Virus record (IMG/VR): IMGVR_UViG_3300002483_000012
Span: 12,433 to 39,157 of that record
Strand: one strand, 5' to 3'
Source of the DNA: a virus
DNA: 26,725 nucleotides
Under the pieces are notes generated by a model. That model was not told where the DNA came from. It worked only from the letters and a program-made list of their open reading frames with translations, and made no database searches. The position numbers and the translations under genes were made by a program. Positions 1-7,774 of the stretch are shown one piece after another (the stretch's first letter is position 1; each line of letters opens with the position of its first letter).

Positions 1-726
1 GGTTTTAGAGAATTTGAGCGTAGTGGTTTAGGTAGATACATCACTTCTGTTTCACCTGATAGAGCAAGAGCACAAGCAGCACTATTTAATATGGCTTTAG
101 CAGGTGCAGCTGCAGCAGGAGGAGACACATCACCTGATCTTAGAGCTATATCAGACAAAGACATGCAACTATTCTTAAAAAGAGTAGGCGCAGACGCAAG
201 TAACGCTGAAGACTTTTTAGCGGTTTTCAATGACTTTAGAAGAGACATCATAAAAGGCGAACTTAATTACTATGATGCAGCGCTTGATATGCCTTTAAAA
301 ACTGTAAAAAGAGTAAAAGGTGAAGACGGTTTATTCACGGATCAAGAAGTTAATTTATTTGACGCCAGAGGTTTAACTAAGCAAGTACAAGAAAGACGTA
401 AAGAGTTAGAAGAAGAATTAACAAGATATACTACACCTTCAAAACTAGGTACTACCACTACAACTGGTGCACGTACTTTAAATATTAGTTTAAACCCTTT
501 ACAAACACCACAAGGATCAATATCTCCTTTAGAAAATACTGGGTACTCACTTGAAGGTTTGAATGATGCTACATACGAAGACCTAGTAAACTATGCAGCA
601 ACTTTAGGTATTGACCAAGCTCAAACTTTTAACAAAAATTTAAGAAGATATTTTGCTAGTGTTAATAATCCACAAGGGTTCACTATATACTTGAACTTTT
701 ATAAAAACGCAGGAATTAAAAAATAA
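1..726 (+). CDS. Putative virion (internal/ejection-type) protein, 5'-truncated
   Basis: The frame is open from the first base and has no stop upstream of the methionine at 91, so the gene very probably begins before the window. At least 241 residues are present. The product has Ala/Gly-rich stretches near the start, then a charged helical part with ISDKDMQLFLKRVG, a Lys/Glu-rich helix around the middle and a Tyr/Asn-rich C-terminus. The 'ISDxDM' helix resembles the C-terminal part of large phage internal or ejection proteins; this is a weak resemblance. The next gene starts at the last base of the stop codon (TAATG), so the two are co-translated. No catalytic motif is seen. The virion role rests mainly on neighbours and composition. 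Confidence 0.55.
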   Translation, partial: GFREFERSGLGRYITSVSPDRARAQAALFNMALAGAAAAGGDTSPDLRAISDKDMQLFLKRVGADASNAEDFLAVFNDFRRDIIKGELNYYDAALDMPLKTVKRVKGEDGLFTDQEVNLFDARGLTKQVQERRKELEEELTRYTTPSKLGTTTTTGARTLNISLNPLQTPQGSISPLENTGYSLEGLNDATYEDLVNYAATLGIDQAQTFNKNLRRYFASVNNPQGFTIYLNFYKNAGIKK

Positions 727-3251
727 TGGCAAGAGACGACGTAGTAGATCTAGATCCATATATTGAGGATATTGAAGAAAGTCAATTATTCCAATATCCT
801 GAGGCTGTGGCCACTAGACCGTACAGCGGTGACCGTGTTGGTGATGAATTTAAAAACTTCTTAGTTGAAGATTTAGGTGTGCCAATGAGTGTACTTGATA
901 TAGCGGTCGGTCGTCCTGGAGGTTTTAGACAAAGATTTTTTAGTCCAGGCAGAGGTTTTGATCCGTTAGGTCTACCTCCTGGAGCACCTCTACAGTTTAG
1001 AGGTTTAAGAGAAGCACTTGAACCTACTGATGTGCCTTCAATGCAAGCAAGAGAAGCAGGTATAAAAGAAGACCCACCTTCACAAATTAGTAGAGTGGCA
1101 GCTTTTTTACCAGAGGACAGTTATGACACAGGTGTGCAAAAACTAATACGACAATATTATGCACAAAACTTTGATGTACCTTCTAATTTTAATTACGAGT
1201 TTCAACGTGAGCCTTTTAATAAACAAGTTATTTACAAAGACCCAACCGACAACGAACTAAAGTTTATCAATCCTCCTGGAGTAGATCTGGCTAATTTTAC
1301 AGCTGGGCTTCAACCTTTAGTAACAGAATTTACTGGTTTAGCTCTGGGTGCAGGTGCTGGTAGTTTAGCAGGACCAAAAGGAACTGTGGCTGGTGGACTA
1401 GCTGGTGAAATATTAGGGTCATATGTATGGCGATACAATAATTTAAACGACCTAGCTGAAAAAGGTTTACTTGATGAAAGTTATGATAGCACCAAAATAC
1501 ACAGCACAGCGATGCGTGATGCAGGTATGACCGCTTTATTTTCTTTAGGTGGCGCTACTGTATTTAAAATATTAGCTAAAGGCATGGGTAAAGGAAAAGC
1601 TATTCCTGGAATAAATGAAGATGAGTTTGTTACAGCTTTTAGAGCATTAGAGGCAGAAGCAGATACTGCAGCAAAACGTAAAGTATTAGAAACCGCAACT
1701 GTGCCAGAAATTATGGAAGCTGGGAGTGTAAGTTCGCCCACTGTCCGTCGTGGTTTAGAAGCAGAACTTACAGATGCAGCAGCAAAAGGCGATAAGAGAG
1801 CTGCCGTAGTTGCAGATAGATTAGAAGAAGGTAGAAGAGCTAAAACTGCAGCCGTCACTGAAACTATTGAAGAAGTAGGCGAAGTTATGCCAACCAAAGC
1901 AGGCACAGTATCAGAGGAACTTACAGAACTCAGACCTAGAGAAGTTTTCCGTAAAGAAGAACTTGGGATAGCTATGCGTGAAGAGTTTGATGAAGCTATT
2001 GACCCTAAAATACTAGAAGCAGAAAGAGCTATAGAACAAGCCAGAGGTAATTTTGATTCTCGTTTGAATGAACTCATAGACGAAACAGTTGAACCAGAAG
2101 TAGCTCTCACTAACCTTAGAGGTATAGTAGCGGATATATCTAAAGGCGATAAATCATTACCTGGAACTGGTAGAAGTTTTAAAATCAAATTAAATAAAAT
2201 ACTTTCTGATAATGCTACAGAAGAAAGAATATTAGATAAAGTTTTTGAACTAGCTAAAACTAGTGATAGGGACTTTTTTAAAAGTTTTTTAAATGACCCT
2301 GAGTATACAGAGTCCGCAATACTTTTAAGAAAGGCTCTTAAAAATAAATACAAAAACTCATTGAGTAGAGACGAGGCAGGTAGATTAGTGCCTATGTCCC
2401 GTGAGGCTCATCAAAAATTTGTTAATGATAATAAAAATTTAATAGAAGATTTATTTGACCCTGAAGACGCAAAAGTATTTAGTAGTGCTGGCTCTTATGC
2501 TAGTAGATTAAATAGAGATATAGCAAGTCAAGAAAGAATCATTAAAGATCTACAAAAAGAACCATGGGGCAGTAGCACTGAACCTGAGTTTATTTTCCGT
2601 AATACATGGACTAAAGAAAAAGAAGGTATTACTAAAACTAGAAAAGTAAAAGATATTATAGGCGATAATCAAGAACTAGCTGATGAGTATAGACTACTTA
2701 TACTTAACGACATGCGTAAACAAACGGATAACTTCAGTGGTGATAAAATAGTAGACTATATTGATAATTATGGTGCTATGATGGAGCAGTGGTATCCTAA
2801 ACAAGTAGTCAATAACCTTAGAGACTACTCACAACTTATAAAAGATATGCGTATAGACCCAGGAGCTAAAGGCGGAGATGATTTAGCTGTTGAGGTATTA
2901 AATAAAATGGCTAGAGTTTACGTAGGTTTCTTCACAGCTCCAGGTAGGGCTTTAAGTGCTGCTAAACAATTACTAGGTGTTTATAAAAATTCAAGATTTG
3001 TAGAAACGTTACTCAATCCTAAAAAGTTTCTTAATGATATAGAAAACCGTAAAAAGTTTTTTGATAACGTTTTTGTTAAAGATTTCGCTAGAGGTTTAGG
3101 TAGAACTTACGGTAGAGAAACTGGAGCAGTAAGTGGATTTACTGAACCAGAAACAGGTCAAATAGAAACTACTGATCCTATACTAATAGGTGAAGAACTT
3201 GAACTAAAAGGCGGTGGTAATCCATTAATGGAGTTAAAATATAACTTATGA
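726..3251 (+). CDS. Large putative virion protein (internal/ejection type)
   Basis: This 841-residue protein has no recognisable enzymatic motif. The first ~190 residues are Pro/Phe/Asp-rich. Residues about 200-235 form a Gly/Ala-rich hydrophobic stretch (GLALGAGAGSLAG and on) that could be membrane-active. Residues about 290-480 are Glu/Lys/Ala-rich and probably helical or coiled coil, followed by a mixed C-terminal half. Large size, a glycine-rich hydrophobic patch and long charged helices are typical of phage internal virion or DNA-ejection proteins, but no specific family is recognised. It overlaps the upstream stop by one base (TAATG) and the downstream start by four (ATGA), so the three genes form one operon. 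It could instead be a tail-associated or tape-measure-like protein. Confidence 0.6.
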   Translation: MARDDVVDLDPYIEDIEESQLFQYPEAVATRPYSGDRVGDEFKNFLVEDLGVPMSVLDIAVGRPGGFRQRFFSPGRGFDPLGLPPGAPLQFRGLREALEPTDVPSMQAREAGIKEDPPSQISRVAAFLPEDSYDTGVQKLIRQYYAQNFDVPSNFNYEFQREPFNKQVIYKDPTDNELKFINPPGVDLANFTAGLQPLVTEFTGLALGAGAGSLAGPKGTVAGGLAGEILGSYVWRYNNLNDLAEKGLLDESYDSTKIHSTAMRDAGMTALFSLGGATVFKILAKGMGKGKAIPGINEDEFVTAFRALEAEADTAAKRKVLETATVPEIMEAGSVSSPTVRRGLEAELTDAAAKGDKRAAVVADRLEEGRRAKTAAVTETIEEVGEVMPTKAGTVSEELTELRPREVFRKEELGIAMREEFDEAIDPKILEAERAIEQARGNFDSRLNELIDETVEPEVALTNLRGIVADISKGDKSLPGTGRSFKIKLNKILSDNATEERILDKVFELAKTSDRDFFKSFLNDPEYTESAILLRKALKNKYKNSLSRDEAGRLVPMSREAHQKFVNDNKNLIEDLFDPEDAKVFSSAGSYASRLNRDIASQERIIKDLQKEPWGSSTEPEFIFRNTWTKEKEGITKTRKVKDIIGDNQELADEYRLLILNDMRKQTDNFSGDKIVDYIDNYGAMMEQWYPKQVVNNLRDYSQLIKDMRIDPGAKGGDDLAVEVLNKMARVYVGFFTAPGRALSAAKQLLGVYKNSRFVETLLNPKKFLNDIENRKKFFDNVFVKDFARGLGRTYGRETGAVSGFTEPETGQIETTDPILIGEELELKGGGNPLMELKYNL

Positions 3252-4327
3252 GTATTTACGACAGAATAGATTTAAGCCAGTTAAAGTTTAATCTACCTGA
3301 GCTTAACCGCACGGTCGAGATGCCACCGTTGAATATTCCTACAATGAATCCTAACTTAGGTATTTTAAATATACCTGTGAGCGGTGGAGCTTTAGAGCCT
3401 ACCGTGTTTAATTATCAAGCACCCCCACAAATATCGGCACCTGAACCAGTGTCCGTCAAACCTAAATTAACAGTAGGCGATAACGCCCTGACACGTGAGC
3501 CTTCAGATGTGTTTACACCACCCCCAGTAGAAGAAAGAAATGAAGAAACTCAAAAACTTACTGAACAAGGTGCACCAGAAGCAGTAGTAGAAGATGTAGT
3601 ACCAGTGATGCCCTCTGCCCCAGAACCAGAACTTACTACAGCACCTGTTATGCCTTCTGTTCCTGGAGTAGATACTACTGAAACTAGTGGGGGAATAGCA
3701 GACTTAGTAGCGCCAAGAGGAGTAACTGTTGAGCCTTTAGTCACACCTAGCACTACTGTTATTAGAGAGCCTTTCCAAGAAGAAGCGATAGCACCTCAAA
3801 CTAGTTTAATGGAAACTGCTCAATCAGGTTTAGGTGGCTTTTTTACACCAGCACAAGTTAATCAAATAGTTAATCCTATGTCTATTCCTGTTGATAGAGG
3901 TGCTCAATCAGATATGGGTAGGCTATTACAATTACAAGGCGATACATATAGAAGTTTCTTAGCTCAACCTTCTAATGCTCAAACTACTATGCAACAGGCT
4001 CCTGTATACGACAGTACTAATTATCAAAACATAGCTGGCTCTGGTATTATGGGTACAGCCTATAATCCAGGAACCTCTTTTGATTTTGATTCAGGTTTCG
4101 GTTTTTCACCTTTCTTCCCTAGACCTAGAGATGAGGTAGATCCTTACGCTAATATTTATAGATTATATGACCCTCTAAGGTTTAGTAGTCAAAGAGTCTA
4201 TGACCTTGGACCAGTGTTTGATGATAGTTACTCAGGTTTTACTGGTTTAACTTCTTTAGTTAATAACGATCTTATGAAAATCGCAGCTAATGAAGAAGAA
4301 GCTAGAAGACCACCTATGATGTTTTAG
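3248..4327 (+). CDS. Proline-rich putative virion-associated protein
   Basis: The protein has 359 residues and starts by ATGA overlap with the preceding gene. Residues 1-60 are rich in Pro, Asn and Leu, and about 60-180 are a low-complexity Pro/Val/Thr/Glu region with repeated VMPSAPEPE and VMPSVPG type segments, probably disordered. The C-terminal part is Gly/Phe/Asp/Tyr-rich (residues about 270-310). There is no signal peptide, membrane segment or catalytic motif. Disordered proline-rich proteins at the end of virion operons are often minor capsid or tail components, but nothing specific is recognised. It is the last gene of the plus-strand virion operon. Its stop codon is one base from the end of the oppositely oriented helicase gene, leaving no room for a terminator. 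Confidence 0.55.
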   Translation: MSIYDRIDLSQLKFNLPELNRTVEMPPLNIPTMNPNLGILNIPVSGGALEPTVFNYQAPPQISAPEPVSVKPKLTVGDNALTREPSDVFTPPPVEERNEETQKLTEQGAPEAVVEDVVPVMPSAPEPELTTAPVMPSVPGVDTTETSGGIADLVAPRGVTVEPLVTPSTTVIREPFQEEAIAPQTSLMETAQSGLGGFFTPAQVNQIVNPMSIPVDRGAQSDMGRLLQLQGDTYRSFLAQPSNAQTTMQQAPVYDSTNYQNIAGSGIMGTAYNPGTSFDFDSGFGFSPFFPRPRDEVDPYANIYRLYDPLRFSSQRVYDLGPVFDDSYSGFTGLTSLVNNDLMKIAANEEEARRPPMMF

Positions 4328-4328
4328 G

Positions 4329-5774
4329 TTATTTCAACCAATCACTAAACGTTTCTTCCCCTAATACTAAGTTAGCTATAGATTGTTTTTTACGTAACGC
4401 TTTTACTATCTTTTCGTCCACTGTCCGTTCACAAACTATATCAATATAAGTTACCTTATTAGTTTGACCTATACGATGTGCACGGTCTTCTGATTGTAAA
4501 CGTTTTTCAAGGTCATAGTTATTACTGTAATAAACTACTGTGCTGGCAGCAGTCAAAGTTATACCGTAGCCACCAGTTTGTGTATTACCAACAAAGAAAC
4601 GTAAATCACTATCAGGGTTTTGAAACTCATCAATCACCCTTTCACGTTCACTTTGTTCAACGCCACCGTAGTATGCACCTACACTACCATACCCATAATC
4701 TTCTCTAAGCATATTTACGATACGTTGTATATCATATCTATAATTAGCCCAAATGATTACTTTTCCGTCTGTTTCGTCTAAAATAGAGGACAATTCTGAG
4801 AGTCTTTGTGAAGGTATTTCGGTAGTAACTCCGTCATCTGTAACTGTGAATCCACATGATATTTGGTGTAAACGTATGATTTGAGTTATGACATGATTTA
4901 TGGTAACAGTCTTTTGATTTTTTAATAAAGTAACAGCAAAACGTTGTAATTCTTTATACGCTTTCTGTTGTTCTTTAGTCATTTCTATATTACGCTTGAT
5001 ATAAATCTTTTCTGGTAAATCTAAACAGTCTTTTTTCAAAACTCTATGACTAAATTTATTTAATAACTCATTTAGCTCGTCCATGTTTTTATAACCTGTT
5101 ACAAACTTGTATGTTCTACCTTGACCACGCTTTTCTACCATATCCGCATAACGTGCACGGAAACTATAAAAACTACTAAAGCCTAAAAGTGCAGGATTTA
5201 AAAACATACATTGACTGTATAAATCTAATGGACTTTTAGTAACAGGTGAGCCAGTGAGTATTCTTCTATAGTAAGCGTACTTACCTAGTCGTACACAGTT
5301 CGCTGTCCGTTTGGCTTCTGGGTTTTTGATTGTAGTACTTTCGTCTACTATAAATATAGTTTTATTTTGTTGAATATATCTACTGGCAAACTGTACACCT
5401 TTCTTAGTACTAAAAGCTTCTATATTCATAACTAGTATTTTTAAGTTATGGTCAATAGTAAAAACTTTCTGTAATTCTTTTTCAAACGTTTTAGTGTGGT
5501 TACTTTGCCATTTAACCATATCATACTCAATATGCTCAGGCATATGTGTTGGTATTTCTTTACTGACCCAGTTATCATAAACACCTTTCGGTGCTACTAT
5601 AAGTGCGTTATATACTTTACCATGATTATATAAATGAGCTATGTTGTCAATCACTACTTTTGATTTACCACACCCCATCTCCATAAATAGAGCGTACTCA
5701 TCTTTATCATGTGAAATTTCTAGAGCTTCAAGTTGATGCTCATAAGGCTGAGTCTTGAATTTAAAATCTGTCAT
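4329..5774 (-). CDS. SNF2-type superfamily 2 DNA helicase/translocase
   Basis: This 481-residue protein is an ATP-dependent dsDNA translocase of the SNF2 group. The motifs appear in order: a Q-like motif (PYEHQLEAL, about 10-18), Walker A MGCGKSK (33-39), Walker B with DES in place of DEAH/DExx (144-146, followed by IKN as in SNF2 proteins), motif III LTGSP (173-177), then a RecA2 domain with GGYGITLTAAS and the SNF2-typical arginine-finger motif RAHRIGQ (about 431-437). It is a minimal two-domain protein with no extra DNA-binding domain. Phage members of this family are thought to act in replication, recombination or fork remodelling. It is the only minus-strand gene here, convergent with the virion operon and divergent from the early operon. 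Its start is preceded by AGAGACAAAGAT rather than a strong Shine-Dalgarno sequence. Confidence 0.88.
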   Translation of the reverse strand: MTDFKFKTQPYEHQLEALEISHDKDEYALFMEMGCGKSKVVIDNIAHLYNHGKVYNALIVAPKGVYDNWVSKEIPTHMPEHIEYDMVKWQSNHTKTFEKELQKVFTIDHNLKILVMNIEAFSTKKGVQFASRYIQQNKTIFIVDESTTIKNPEAKRTANCVRLGKYAYYRRILTGSPVTKSPLDLYSQCMFLNPALLGFSSFYSFRARYADMVEKRGQGRTYKFVTGYKNMDELNELLNKFSHRVLKKDCLDLPEKIYIKRNIEMTKEQQKAYKELQRFAVTLLKNQKTVTINHVITQIIRLHQISCGFTVTDDGVTTEIPSQRLSELSSILDETDGKVIIWANYRYDIQRIVNMLREDYGYGSVGAYYGGVEQSERERVIDEFQNPDSDLRFFVGNTQTGGYGITLTAASTVVYYSNNYDLEKRLQSEDRAHRIGQTNKVTYIDIVCERTVDEKIVKALRKKQSIANLVLGEETFSDWLK

Positions 5775-6119
5775 TTATCTTTGTCTCTTATAGGTAACTA
5801 TAAAGTAGTTCCCTAAAAATTAAAAGGTTATTGCACGTTTTATGCCAATAACCTAGTAATACGTTTAGCCAATACGACTCAAACTCTTTTAACTACTAGG
5901 TTTATTTACTACCCTATTGACGCTATTAGCTAAAATTAAAGTTTTAAAAATTTTTACGTGTATAAAAATATTTACGTATATAGGCAATAGGGTTTTATTT
6001 TTATATAGATTAGGTTTATAATTTTTTAAAGTATGGTAGCTTTATATAAGTTATTCATAGTTTATCTCCAGATGAGGTTACGTAACTCGTAGCCTCATCA
6101 CTTAGAGAAAAGAGACAAG
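5775..6119. promoter_or_regulatory. Divergent control region, candidate replication origin
   Basis: This 345-bp noncoding region lies between the minus-strand helicase gene and the early operon and must hold promoters for both. Perfect inverted repeats seen are GGTTATTG/CAATAACC (5826-5833/5846-5853), AACCTAGTA/TACTAGGTT (5850-5858/5894-5902), ACCCTATTG/CAATAGGGT (5911-5919/5985-5993) and TTGTCTCTT/AAGAGACAA (5781-5789/6110-6118). The first two overlap at AACC and cannot form together. Between the arms of the third lies an extremely AT-rich tract with the direct repeat TTTACGTRTATA at 5953-5964 and 5971-5982. AT-rich DNA with iterons and palindromes at a divergent junction is a common origin and switch layout. 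Origin function is inference. Confidence 0.55.
6071..6099 (+). promoter_or_regulatory. Strong 5'-UTR hairpin of the early operon
   Basis: Arms 6071-6082 (GATGAGGTTACG) and 6088-6099 (CGTAGCCTCATC) pair over 12 bp with one G-U wobble, around a 5-nt loop TAACT. It ends 20 nt before the first early start codon. No U-tract follows, so it is not an ordinary terminator. A leader hairpin that stabilises or controls the early mRNA, an RNase III site or a protein-binding site are all possible. Confidence 0.6.
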
Positions 6120-6431
6120 ATGACTGTATATGTAACACAAAAGCCTGACGGCAAAAAGAACATTCTCTCAGCTTCAAAGTTTGGAGACTTTGAAATTATA
6201 TTAGATAAGAATCCTGATATGATTTTTAGTCCTGTTCCTACTGTCGCTAAAATACGTAAGAAATTACAACACTTTTGTGATGACGACTACCTACTCTTAC
6301 TTGGTGATCCAGCTTTAATAGGTATATGTGTACATTATGCTTTACTTAATAATAGAGGTAGGGCTAACTTACTTAAGTGGGATAACCGCGAATATCAATA
6401 TTTTAACATAGAGGTAAATACTAATGTTTGA
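6120..6431 (+). CDS. Conserved small phage protein, first gene of early operon
   Basis: This 103-residue protein starts MTVYVTQKPDGKKNILSA and contains LLLLGDPALIGICVHYAL, followed by GRANLLKWD. From memory the pattern matches a family often found just upstream of phage ssDNA-binding proteins, with no assigned function. No catalytic residues are evident. The ATG is preceded by AGAGACAAG, not by a good Shine-Dalgarno sequence, and the 12-bp leader hairpin lies just upstream. It overlaps the next gene by 8 bp. Its place at the head of the replication operon suggests an early role tied to replication; that is inference. Confidence 0.7.
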   Translation: MTVYVTQKPDGKKNILSASKFGDFEIILDKNPDMIFSPVPTVAKIRKKLQHFCDDDYLLLLGDPALIGICVHYALLNNRGRANLLKWDNREYQYFNIEVNTNV

Positions 6432-6957
6432 ACCAGAAGATAAACCAATGGGCGACGCTTCCCTAAAAGCGTTATCTGAAAAGTCGAACGAGCTACAGAA
6501 ACTAGACGAATCTATAAAAGAACTAGAAGAAAGTTTAGGTAAACTAAAAGCCGAGTATCGACAAATTAGTGAAAACGATATACCTAGCATGCTTAGTGAA
6601 CTAGGCTTAAGTGAAATAACTTTAGCCGACGGTAATAAAATAAGCACCGCTACTTATTACTCAGCACGTATCAGTGAAGAAAAACGTGACGAAGCTTTTT
6701 CATGGCTTAGTGACAATGGCTTTGCTGATATTATTAAAAATACAGTATCAGTAAGTTTTGGCAGAGACGAAGACGACTCTGCTTCAAAGCTCGTGGATAG
6801 CCTAGAGGATAATGGGTACGCTACCGCTCAGAAAAAGTGGGTAGAGCCTATGACACTCAAAGCTTTTGTACGGGAACAGGTGGAAAAAGGCTCCGACCTA
6901 CCTTTAGAAACCTTTAATGTATACATAGGTCAAAAAACAAGGATAATTAAAAAATGA
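6424..6957 (+). CDS. Coiled-coil phage replication-module protein
   Basis: This 177-residue acidic protein has a Leu/Glu/Lys heptad-like segment at about residues 14-50 (ALSEKSNELQKLDESIKELE and on), predicted to be a coiled coil. A compact C-terminal domain contains MTLKAFVREQ and ends with LPLETFNVYIGQKTRI. This layout matches, from memory, a phage family found immediately before ssDNA-binding proteins. It has been compared with Gam-like coiled-coil proteins but has no firm function. The gene overlaps its upstream neighbour by 8 bp and its downstream neighbour by 4 bp. A DNA-associated accessory role is a guess from context. Confidence 0.65.
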   Translation: MFEPEDKPMGDASLKALSEKSNELQKLDESIKELEESLGKLKAEYRQISENDIPSMLSELGLSEITLADGNKISTATYYSARISEEKRDEAFSWLSDNGFADIIKNTVSVSFGRDEDDSASKLVDSLEDNGYATAQKKWVEPMTLKAFVREQVEKGSDLPLETFNVYIGQKTRIIKK

Positions 6958-7730
6958 ACGAGAAAAGTGAAATAAGTGAAAAGAAAACAACTGACATAGC
7001 TGTAGCTTCATTTGTCGATGATGCTAATAGTGGGTTAGAAAATATTACTTCCGAGGATTTAACTATCCCTCGCTTAAAAATACTTCAAGCGTTAAGCCCA
7101 GAAGTAAACAAGCGTGATGGTAAGTATGTGGATGGCGCTTCTGCTGGTGACGTTATTAATACTGTGACCAGTAAACTATATAACGAAGATAACGAGTTGG
7201 TAGTTTTACCAGTTAGTTATAAGCGTTTATTTTTAGAGTGGCAACCACGTGAGTCTGGCGGTGGTTTAATTGCTCAGCATGAAGACCAAGCGATACTTAG
7301 TAAAACTACTAAGAATCAAATAGGTCAAGATATGCTTGATAACGGTAACTACATTCAGACTAGCGCTAATCATTTTGTTTTAGTACTTAACAGTGACGGT
7401 AGCTTTGACCAAGCCATGATTCCTATGGCAGGTACACAGCTTAAGAAGTCACGTACTTGGAACTCTGTGATGGCGAGTCTTAAAATGCGTTCTAATGATA
7501 AGGTGTTTACCCCACCAAGTTTTAGCCATAAGTACAGCATGAAAACTGTGCAAGAGTCTAACGACCGTGGTACTTGGTTTGGTTGGAATATAACTAACCT
7601 TGGACCATTGGGTCAAGATGAAATGTTCTTCTATGAAGCTGCCAAAGAGTTTGCTTCTACTGTTGGAGATATAAATTTATCAAACACTAGTAGCGAAAGT
7701 ACTACTACGTCAGAAGACCAACCATTTTAA
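6954..7730 (+). CDS. Probable single-stranded DNA-binding protein
   Basis: The 258-residue protein has a central globular region with LTIPRLKILQALSPEVNKRDG (about 35-55), aromatic-rich strands such as YKRLFLEWQPRESGGG, and KKSRTWNSVMASLKM (about 160-175). It ends in a low-complexity Ser/Thr tail finishing EDQPF. A flexible tail ending in acidic residues plus Pro-Phe is the hallmark of bacterial SSB and functionally similar phage proteins, where the tip recruits partners. It lies just upstream of the primase and helicase genes. No OB-fold can be proven by eye, so the SSB call rests on the tail, the context and resemblance to phage proteins in this position. A hairpin terminator follows immediately. 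Confidence 0.55.
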   Translation: MNEKSEISEKKTTDIAVASFVDDANSGLENITSEDLTIPRLKILQALSPEVNKRDGKYVDGASAGDVINTVTSKLYNEDNELVVLPVSYKRLFLEWQPRESGGGLIAQHEDQAILSKTTKNQIGQDMLDNGNYIQTSANHFVLVLNSDGSFDQAMIPMAGTQLKKSRTWNSVMASLKMRSNDKVFTPPSFSHKYSMKTVQESNDRGTWFGWNITNLGPLGQDEMFFYEAAKEFASTVGDINLSNTSSESTTTSEDQPF

Positions 7731-7734
7731 TTCT

Positions 7735-7762
7735 TGGGGGCGATAAGCCCCCATCTTTTATC
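7735..7762 (+). terminator. Hairpin terminator after the SSB-like gene
   Basis: TGGGGGC (7735-7741) pairs perfectly with GCCCCCA (7747-7753) around the loop GATAA, followed by TCTTTTATC. The stem is GC-rich in otherwise AT-rich DNA, but the U-tract is short, so read-through into the primase gene is likely. This would make the SSB-like transcript more abundant than the downstream one. Confidence 0.7.
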
Positions 7763-7774
7763 TAGGAGGATATA

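Noticed and set aside
1481-2353. A 290-codon open frame on the minus strand
   Set aside because: It lies wholly inside the large virion gene, has a Ser/Ala/Leu-biased composition expected from the complement of Glu/Lys/Ala-rich codons, and has no ribosome site.
3550-3753. A 67-codon minus-strand frame in the proline-rich gene
   Set aside because: Low-complexity Gly/Ser/Thr mirror of the proline-rich coding sequence.
4325-4331. A bidirectional terminator between the convergent genes
   Set aside because: Only one base separates the stop codons and no hairpin is seen across the junction.
5901-5925. A third copy of the dispersed structured element
   Set aside because: TTTATTTACT...ACCCTA resembles part of the conserved block, but the flanking helix arms are absent and the match is short enough to be chance in AT-rich DNA.
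6369-6647. A 92-codon minus-strand frame across two early genes
   Set aside because: It spans the boundary of two well-supported genes; its Ser/Leu-rich product mirrors the coiled-coil sequence.
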